Shown here: positions 1-5,259 of the stretch, piece by piece
Position numbering within the stretch: position 1 is the first letter of the stretch
How the letters are laid out: every line of letters begins with the position of its first letter
Origin: Gammaproteobacteria bacterium
GTDB lineage: Bacteria; Pseudomonadota; Gammaproteobacteria; S012-40
Length of the DNA stretch: 6,851 bases
Direction: 5' to 3'
Assembly: GCA_029857925.1 (NCBI GenBank)
Contig: JAOUGF010000111.1
Span: forward strand, 1 to 6,851
Position numbers and translations under genes: made by a program
The notes under the pieces: model-generated
Seen by the model: the letters and a program-made list of their open reading frames with translations, nothing else
The model's database searches: none
Told to the model about the DNA's origin: nothing

Positions 1-1
1 G

Positions 2-151
2 GTCACCGAAACGGGCGACTATTACGAGGTGATGTGGGACAAGGCGGGCATCCACGTCTACCACTCCGCCGCCAACCCCGCCGTGTTGAAAAAACGTCTG
101 GAACAAGCCATCAGCGACGACAAGAATTTTGTGCATTTGAAAAAGAAATGA
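2..151 (+). CDS. C-terminal end of an unidentified protein (5' truncated)
   Basis: An open frame enters from the left edge and ends at TGA 149-151, giving 49 residues that begin VTETGDYYEV and end VHLKKK. The reading is supported by GC-rich third positions (for example gcc gcc aac ccc gcc gtg) and by the change to AT-rich, stop-rich sequence right after the stop codon. The tail has an acidic and aromatic stretch (TGDYYEVMWDKAG), a short amphipathic segment (NPAVLKKRLEQAISDD) and a lysine-rich end. I see no membrane helix and no motif I can assign to a family, so I give no function. It is on the same strand as the following genes, but 272 bases separate it from the next one, so co-transcription is not indicated. 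I see no clear terminator after it. Confidence 0.65.
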   Translation, partial: VTETGDYYEVMWDKAGIHVYHSAANPAVLKKRLEQAISDDKNFVHLKKK

Positions 152-217
152 CGCTAGCAGCCTCTGATCGATTTTTTAGTGGTGCCTATGGGTAGTCAGG
201 AATATTTACCACATAAT

Positions 218-227
218 ATTAATTAAT
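218..227. repeat. Perfect palindrome ATTAATTAAT
   Basis: ATTAATTAAT equals its own reverse complement and lies in the AT-rich intergenic region about 200 bases before the GGDEF-EAL start codon. It could bind a regulator, but in such AT-rich sequence a 10-base A/T-only palindrome can easily arise by chance. Confidence 0.3.
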
Positions 228-315
228 CGTTATTTAACAATGATATAACGGCTATTTACACTTCTCTTCTGGCGATTCTTCATACGCATTCTTAGCCGGA
301 CAATGCTGACTTTTT

Positions 316-330
316 CTAGACTTAATCTAG
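316..330. promoter_or_regulatory. Inverted repeat CTAGA-N5-TCTAG, possible operator
   Basis: CTAGA (316-320) and TCTAG (326-330) are perfect reverse complements separated by CTTAA. The site lies 94-108 bases before the start codon of the GGDEF-EAL gene, where an operator could sit. The arms are only 5 bases long. A role as a dimeric regulator site is an inference from symmetry and position. Confidence 0.3.
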
Positions 331-423
331 CAGGTATCATCTGATTGGCATTATACTGTTCCGCAGGATAGCCGCTGTCGCCACAACCCCCTAGGCTGGA
401 TGCTCGACGTTCAACTTGCATAA

Positions 424-3030
424 ATGGAACAAATAAATCAACTCTTGCCTGCAAATTTAGATGCGGTTTACGCGTTTTATGGTTGCGCATTTCTATTTTT
501 GGGGCTAGCCGTTTCGCTGCAACCCAAGATACCCAACGCGTTCAGCCTCGCGGAAAATTTACATTTAATCGGTTTTTTCGGCTATCTGCACGGTATCGCC
601 GAATTTCTCGTCATTGTAGACCACCATACACCGCATGTGACACTGTTTGCTTGGCTGAGCGTTTTAATAAGCTGGGCCTCATACATGATCTTGTTTGAAT
701 TCGCGCGCCGCGCCGTGGCCAGCCGAGTGCAACTGCCTGAGAAGATTTTCAGCTTTGACACTATCCCTGCCATCTATCTTGTAACAACTTTGACCGTGTT
801 CTTAGGAATGATCTTGAGCGGAGATAAACTGCACGCGCTCTCCGCGATGTCACGTTATATTTTCGGTTTTCCGGCAGCCATCGTCACGGGTTTTTTGCTG
901 TACCAGTCTTTGATGCAATCCAAACTGGTGGAAGACAACCGCACGCTCGCCTGGGCGACGACCTTATTGAGCAGTGCCTTTGTGGTCTACGGTTTTATTG
1001 CGGGATTAATCACCGAACAGGTCGATGATTTCCCCACCTGGCTGCCGACGCAAGAACAATTTCTGCTGGATATCGGCGTTTCTATCGCCATTTTTCGCGC
1101 AATCTGCGCATTCATTGTCGGTGTCTCTATCGCCTACATCAGCCACATCCTGATCGAAAAAATTTCCATTCAAGAACGCGAGGCCAGAAATGAATTAGAC
1201 GGATTGGCCGCGAATTTAGAGGCACGCGTAAAAGAGCGCACCTTCGCGCTCACGCTGGAAATCGATAAACACAAAAAAACCGCTGAAGAACTGCAGATCG
1301 CGGAGCAACACCAACAGCAATTGATGTTAAGCGCGGTGCGTGATCAGCAATATATACGGGCCTTGTTGTCCGCGATGAACATCGGCATATTGTTTGAAGA
1401 CAACAGCAACAAGATCATATACGTCAATCCCGCGTTTGGATCAATATGGGAAATGCCCTCCACCGTCAATCTCGTAGGTCAAACGGTGGACGAAATCCTC
1501 AAACACACGCCCAAGATATTTGTCGACAAGGCATCCGCCGCTCATCAGTTATTCAAACTCGGTGACGATGCGCGCGTGGAGTTCGCCTTCACAAGCCGCC
1601 AGACATTCGTACAAACCTCGCATCCAGTACTCAGCGTGGGCGGCGAATTGTGGGGCAGGTTATGGATATTTGAAGACATTACCGAAGAGATGCGTACCGC
1701 GCAGAAATTGATCTATCTCGCGGAGCGCGATGTATTGACTGGCTTATTTAACCGGCACCGATTCCAAGAACACCTCGAATATCTAATGCGCGGCGCACGT
1801 AGAAATAAAACTCAATTCGGGGTGCTCTGTTTTGGCTTGGACGAATTCAAATACATCTACAATACTCTGGGGTCTGACGCGAGCGATCTTGTATTGACGC
1901 GCGTGGCGAGTAAAATCTCGTCATTGGTCCGCGCGGAAGATTTTTTCGCGCGCATCGGAGGCGATGAGTTCGCTATTTTGGCACATTCCGCCACCCACGC
2001 CTCTATGAATGTCCTGGGGGAGCGTATCACGCAGGCGTTGGCCTCATTGGATCTTCGAGTCAATGACAACGACGTAAAGCTTACTGCAAGCGTCGGTGTC
2101 GCGATTTTTCCGCAACACGGCAATACTGCGGAGGAATTGGTGGCGCACGCGGACATCGCAATGCACCATGCAAAAACCCTAGGAAAAAACCACTGCGCGA
2201 TCTACGATGCAGAAATGGAAGCCGCCTCTCAAGGTAAGGAAACGCTGCAGTGGCATGGTATATTGTCGAACGCATTGACGCATGATTTATTTACGCTGCA
2301 TTTTCAGGGCGTTTACAGTGCGCGCAGCCTAGGCTTTTCGCACCTAGAGGCCTTGATTCGCTTACAAGATGGCGAACAACCCGGGAAATTAATCATGCCG
2401 GGAGAATTTATTCATTACGCGGAAAAATCGTTGCAAATACGCGAGATTGACCGCTGGGTGATACGCAATACCATACAACTGCTTAAACAATATCCGCAAA
2501 TTCCCGGTATCGCGGTGAATGTGTCAGGACGTAGCTTTGGTGACCAGAATTTCCCCCTTTATATACAAGATCAATTGCAGAGTAATGGCGTCGAGCCGTC
2601 ACGTCTCATTTTCGAACTCACCGAGACCGCCGCGGTTTCCGATTTGCGGGATGCGCAATATTTTGCGGAGGTGTTGAAACTTACCGGGTGTCGCATCTAT
2701 TTGGACGACTTCGGCAGCGGCTTTTCGACGTTTACATACTTGAAGCACCTGTATATCGATGCGATCAAGATAGACGGACAATTTATTCGCGACCTGGATA
2801 AGGGCACTGAAAATATCGCCTTTGTCAGTGCGATGATAGGCATCGCGCGTAGCTTAAAAAAACAGGTTGCAGTCAAATTTGTCGAAAACGAGGAAATCCT
2901 AGAGTTGGTACGCGACTTAGGCGTGGACATGGTTCAAGGCTACCATCTTTCCCGCCCTAGCGAGCTTGCAAGCTTTTACAAAGGGCCCGAAAACGGAGGA
3001 AAAGGCACCAAACCTTCCATCGCGCGCTAA
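424..3030 (+). CDS. Seven-helix membrane PAS-GGDEF-EAL protein with degenerate catalytic sites
   Basis: This is an 868-residue inner-membrane signalling protein of the c-di-GMP family. About seven hydrophobic helices are visible (near 13-33, 46-65, 72-94, 112-132, 145-164, 175-196 and 213-240). A charged coiled coil follows (245-305, with LEARVKERT), then a PAS domain (about 312-425), GGDEF (about 428-590) and EAL (about 625-855). GGDEF shows DVLTGLFNRHRF from 436, an intact I-site RAED (503-506) and an intact GGDEF (512-516). However, the metal-binding Asp of DxDxFK is Gly471 and the guanine-binding Asn is Tyr479; Asp488 is kept. EAL keeps E642, N699, E731/E734, D761-D762, K782 and Q838, but the first Glu of the AEGVE-type loop is Lys818. 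Known family roles are c-di-GMP synthesis and hydrolysis; from these changes I infer weak or no activity in both domains, so a receptor or regulatory role is plausible. ATG 424 follows an in-frame stop (421-423), and the next in-frame Met is residue 88, inside a helix. No good Shine-Dalgarno sequence precedes the start. Confidence 0.97.
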   Translation: MEQINQLLPANLDAVYAFYGCAFLFLGLAVSLQPKIPNAFSLAENLHLIGFFGYLHGIAEFLVIVDHHTPHVTLFAWLSVLISWASYMILFEFARRAVASRVQLPEKIFSFDTIPAIYLVTTLTVFLGMILSGDKLHALSAMSRYIFGFPAAIVTGFLLYQSLMQSKLVEDNRTLAWATTLLSSAFVVYGFIAGLITEQVDDFPTWLPTQEQFLLDIGVSIAIFRAICAFIVGVSIAYISHILIEKISIQEREARNELDGLAANLEARVKERTFALTLEIDKHKKTAEELQIAEQHQQQLMLSAVRDQQYIRALLSAMNIGILFEDNSNKIIYVNPAFGSIWEMPSTVNLVGQTVDEILKHTPKIFVDKASAAHQLFKLGDDARVEFAFTSRQTFVQTSHPVLSVGGELWGRLWIFEDITEEMRTAQKLIYLAERDVLTGLFNRHRFQEHLEYLMRGARRNKTQFGVLCFGLDEFKYIYNTLGSDASDLVLTRVASKISSLVRAEDFFARIGGDEFAILAHSATHASMNVLGERITQALASLDLRVNDNDVKLTASVGVAIFPQHGNTAEELVAHADIAMHHAKTLGKNHCAIYDAEMEAASQGKETLQWHGILSNALTHDLFTLHFQGVYSARSLGFSHLEALIRLQDGEQPGKLIMPGEFIHYAEKSLQIREIDRWVIRNTIQLLKQYPQIPGIAVNVSGRSFGDQNFPLYIQDQLQSNGVEPSRLIFELTETAAVSDLRDAQYFAEVLKLTGCRIYLDDFGSGFSTFTYLKHLYIDAIKIDGQFIRDLDKGTENIAFVSAMIGIARSLKKQVAVKFVENEEILELVRDLGVDMVQGYHLSRPSELASFYKGPENGGKGTKPSIAR

Positions 3031-3164
3031 GGTAACTCTTTTTCTGCAGTTTCATCCACCACTATCGCCGACTCACGTCTTAAGTCCCTCAAGCGCAAAA
3101 TTTCAAGCTAAAATAAACTAGTGAATATTTATCATACCCACTTTTACTTTAGGGAGTACTTAGG
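3031..3164. other. Intergenic leader of the transporter operon
   Basis: This gap of 134 bases lies between the signalling gene and the binding-protein gene. From about 3098 it is AT-rich. TAAAAT at 3109-3114 matches a sigma-70 -10 box at five of six positions, but no convincing -35 box lies 16-18 bases upstream, so it remains only a candidate. I found no strong hairpin with a T-run, so termination of the upstream gene is not resolved. The gap, the AT-rich leader and the strong ribosome binding site at its end suggest that a new transcription unit starts here. Confidence 0.45.
3151..3156 (+). promoter_or_regulatory. Ribosome binding site AGGGAG for the substrate-binding protein
   Basis: AGGGAG is complementary to the 3' end of 16S rRNA and lies 8 bases before ATG 3165. 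It supports that start over the in-frame ATG three codons later. It is the strongest such site before any ATG in the window. Confidence 0.8.
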
Positions 3165-4382
3165 ATGAACAAAATGCTGCTCGCGGCGCTGTGTGCCGCA
3201 TGGACGGTGCAATCTTTGGCCGCTGACACACTAAAGATCGCTATTACAGGCCCATTTTCCGGCGGATCTGCGCCGATGGGCACCTCGATGCGTGATGGCG
3301 CCAAGTTGGCCGTCAGTGAGATTAATGCCGCTGGCGGCATCGCGGTTGGCGGCAAAAAATTGCAGATCGAGCTCATCGAGCGCGATGACGAGGCCAAAAA
3401 CGATCGCGGCGCGTTGATTGCGCAGGAACTGGCCTCGATGGATGGATTATCCGGTGTAATCGGCTCTGTGAATACCGGCGTGGTGATCGCCGGCGACAAA
3501 CATCTACAAGAGAAAGGCATTACCAAGATCATCACCCCTGCGGCCGGGTCGGCGTCGATGACGCAATGGAGCAAGGCCGGAGTCGCCGATCTTTCCATAT
3601 TCCGTTTCGCTGCGCACGACGGTATCCAATCGGCGATGGTGGTCGAAGAGGCGATCACCAGCAAATTCACCAAGGTCGCACTGTTGCATGATGCGACCAA
3701 TTACGGTGTGTCCGGGCGCGACGATCTGCTGGCGCAAATCAAGGCGCAAGGTGACAAGCTGGAAATTGTCGCCACCGAAAAATTTAACATCGGCGATAAA
3801 GACATGACCGCACAGTTGTTAAAGGCGAAGTCGGCGGGTGCCCAAGCGATTCTGATCTGGGGAATAGGGCCGGAACTGGCGGCGGTCGCCAACGGCATGG
3901 CCAAAATCGGGTTGAATATCCCGCTGATCGGCGGCTGGACGCTGTCGATGTCCAACTATATCGACAATGCGGGCAAAAACGCGGATGGCACACTGATGCC
4001 GCAGACCTTTATCGAAGCGCCTATCACGCCCCGGGCCAAGGCCTTCATCGACGCCTATCACGCGGCCTATAAGGTAGATCGTATTCCGTCGCCGGTCTCC
4101 GCCGCGCAAGGCTATGACGCGGTGCTGTTGTTCGCAGCGGCGGTGAAGCAAGCACAGAGCGCCGACACTAAAAAGATTAAATTGGCGTTGGAAGACTTAA
4201 AGGAACCGGTGAAGGGCGTGATCGCGACATGGAAACAACCGTTCTCAAAATGGAACCCGGCCAGCGAACAATCCCATGAGGCCTTTCGTCGTGAACACGT
4301 CGTAATGGGCAGGGTTAAGGACGGACGGGTGGTGTTCGCAAAGGACGCCGACCAACAGCGGCTGATGAAACAAGCCAAATAG
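3165..4382 (+). CDS. Periplasmic substrate-binding protein of a HAAT-type (branched-chain amino acid family) ABC importer
   Basis: This 405-residue exported protein should capture the ligand in the periplasm and deliver it to the permeases encoded just downstream. Residues 1-19 form a Sec signal peptide: a short basic start (MNK), a hydrophobic core, and a signal peptidase I site after SLA, before ADTLKIA. There is no lipobox, so a soluble protein is expected. The mature part has the type I periplasmic binding fold of the LivJ/LivK family (Peripla_BP_6-like): a first strand with TLKIAITGPFSGG, then GAKLAVSEINAAGGI, a central GVIGSVNTG stretch with ITKIITPAAGS, and a second lobe with YGVSGRDDLLAQIKAQG. 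The length is normal for the family. The ligand is not evident: members bind branched-chain amino acids, other amino acids, amides, urea or aromatic acids, and the N-terminus does not resemble the urea-binding protein UrtA. It is first in a tight operon, with only 3 bases before the next gene. Confidence 0.96.
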   Translation: MNKMLLAALCAAWTVQSLAADTLKIAITGPFSGGSAPMGTSMRDGAKLAVSEINAAGGIAVGGKKLQIELIERDDEAKNDRGALIAQELASMDGLSGVIGSVNTGVVIAGDKHLQEKGITKIITPAAGSASMTQWSKAGVADLSIFRFAAHDGIQSAMVVEEAITSKFTKVALLHDATNYGVSGRDDLLAQIKAQGDKLEIVATEKFNIGDKDMTAQLLKAKSAGAQAILIWGIGPELAAVANGMAKIGLNIPLIGGWTLSMSNYIDNAGKNADGTLMPQTFIEAPITPRAKAFIDAYHAAYKVDRIPSPVSAAQGYDAVLLFAAAVKQAQSADTKKIKLALEDLKEPVKGVIATWKQPFSKWNPASEQSHEAFRREHVVMGRVKDGRVVFAKDADQQRLMKQAK

Positions 4383-4385
4383 CAC

Positions 4386-5258
4386 ATGGAAATTGTCATT
4401 CAAATGACCGTCAGCGGGGCCCTGATGGGCCTCGTTTACGCGCTGATCGCCTATGGTTTTCAGCTCACGTTTGCGACCAGCAAAAGCATCAATTTCGGGC
4501 AGGGTGAATTGGTCATGCTCTCGGCCTTGATCAGTTTGTCGTTGCAAAATTTAGGTGTGCCCTATTGGTTGATGGTGCCGATGGGATTATTCTGCGGCGC
4601 CGGTTTAGGATTGATCGTCGAGCGCGTCGCGGTACGTTTGGCGTTGGAACAAAAAAGCGAGGGCTGGATATTGATGACCATCATCGTCGGGCTGTTCGGG
4701 TTTTCAGCCGCTGAAAATATCTGGGGCCGCGACGATCATCCGTTCCCGACACCGATTTCGTCCGACGCGATGCACATTGTCGGCATCAGCGTGACGCCCG
4801 TCGAATTGTCGGTCGCGATCGGCGTGTTGGCGCTAATGGGTGGCATCGAATTATTTAAACGCAAGACGCTATGGGGCAAGGCCTTCGCGGCGGTCTCCGC
4901 CGACCGCGACGCCGCTGAATTGATGGGTATCTCCGCGAAAAAAACCATTATGTTATCGTACGGTTTGTCGGGCATGGTTGCCGCAATGGCCGGGATTTTA
5001 GTCTCGCCGATCACGACGGTCGGCCCCACCATGGCCGCTGCGCTGATCCTCAAGGCCTTTGCTGTTGCGGTGGTCGCGGGCTTGGAGTCTGGGTTCGGTG
5101 TGGTGTTGATAGGCTTGTTTTTGGGCGCTCTGGAAAGCCTGGCAAGTTTTTACATCGGTAGCGGGTGGCGCGAGGCACCCGGTTTGGTATTGTTGATTCT
5201 GGCGCTGGCGTTGCGGCCCAACGGCGTATTCGGCCAAGCCTCCATAAGGAAAGTATAG
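4386..5258 (+). CDS. livH: LivH-type ABC importer permease
   Basis: This 290-residue inner-membrane permease of the LivH family should form the translocation channel with the LivM-type half encoded next. It is hydrophobic throughout, with about eight membrane segments. Family marks include the N-terminal GALMGLVYALIAYGF, NFGQGELVML (residues 36-45, usually NFAQGE or similar), and the cytoplasmic coupling loop FAAVSADRDAAELMGISAKK (167-186), which contacts the ATPase. These are followed by LSGMVAAMAGIL, then AFAVAVVAGLESGFGVVLIG and a C-terminal LALRPNGVFG. The length is typical. The start codon lies 3 bases after the stop of the binding-protein gene and has no good Shine-Dalgarno sequence, so translation probably depends on ribosomes arriving from upstream (inference). 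The symbol is family-level; the transported substrate is unknown. Confidence 0.96.
   Translation: MEIVIQMTVSGALMGLVYALIAYGFQLTFATSKSINFGQGELVMLSALISLSLQNLGVPYWLMVPMGLFCGAGLGLIVERVAVRLALEQKSEGWILMTIIVGLFGFSAAENIWGRDDHPFPTPISSDAMHIVGISVTPVELSVAIGVLALMGGIELFKRKTLWGKAFAAVSADRDAAELMGISAKKTIMLSYGLSGMVAAMAGILVSPITTVGPTMAAALILKAFAVAVVAGLESGFGVVLIGLFLGALESLASFYIGSGWREAPGLVLLILALALRPNGVFGQASIRKV
5246..5251 (+). promoter_or_regulatory. Ribosome binding site AAGGAA that fixes a TTG start
   Basis: AAGGAA lies inside the last codons of the livH-type gene, 8 bases before TTG 5260. It is the main evidence that the fused permease-ATPase gene starts at this TTG. The first in-frame ATG is far downstream, at 5506, after several conserved membrane segments. 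Confidence 0.75.
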
Positions 5259-5259
5259 T

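Larger units (their letters stand above)
152..423. other. AT-rich intergenic region upstream of the GGDEF-EAL gene
   Basis: This stretch of 272 bases contains no supported gene. It is clearly more AT-rich than its flanks, mainly between about 200 and 360. It holds a perfect 10-base palindrome (218-227) and a 5-base inverted repeat with a 5-base spacer (316-330), both listed separately. TATAAC at 244-249 and TATACT at 352-357 resemble sigma-70 -10 boxes, but neither has a good -35 box at 16-18 bases, so no promoter is called. A run of six T at 172-177 follows the upstream stop codon but lacks a convincing stem. The promoter of the downstream signalling gene is presumably here, which is an inference from position only. 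Confidence 0.6.

Noticed and set aside
152..177. Possible terminator after the first gene (six T at 172-177)
   Set aside because: The only stem before the T-run is CAG-CCT-CTG with 3-base arms, too weak for an intrinsic terminator.
343..362. Possible sigma-54 promoter around TTGGCATTATACTG
   Set aside because: TGGCA is present, but no GC lies at the required spacing for the -12 element, so the match fails.
230..490. An 86-codon minus-strand open frame covering most of the intergenic region
   Set aside because: It overlaps the start of the GGDEF-EAL gene, shows no recognisable motif or coding-type composition, and lies over the likely promoter region.
3135..3158. Weak hairpin TACCC/GG-A-GTA that would cover the ribosome binding site of the binding-protein gene
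   Set aside because: Only about five base pairs with a bulged A and an unpaired loop of more than ten bases; not enough to propose a translational switch.
3149..3700. A 183-codon minus-strand open frame opposite the binding-protein gene
   Set aside because: It is antisense to a well-supported gene with signal peptide and family motifs; its Ser/Ala-rich composition is what the complement of such a gene gives.
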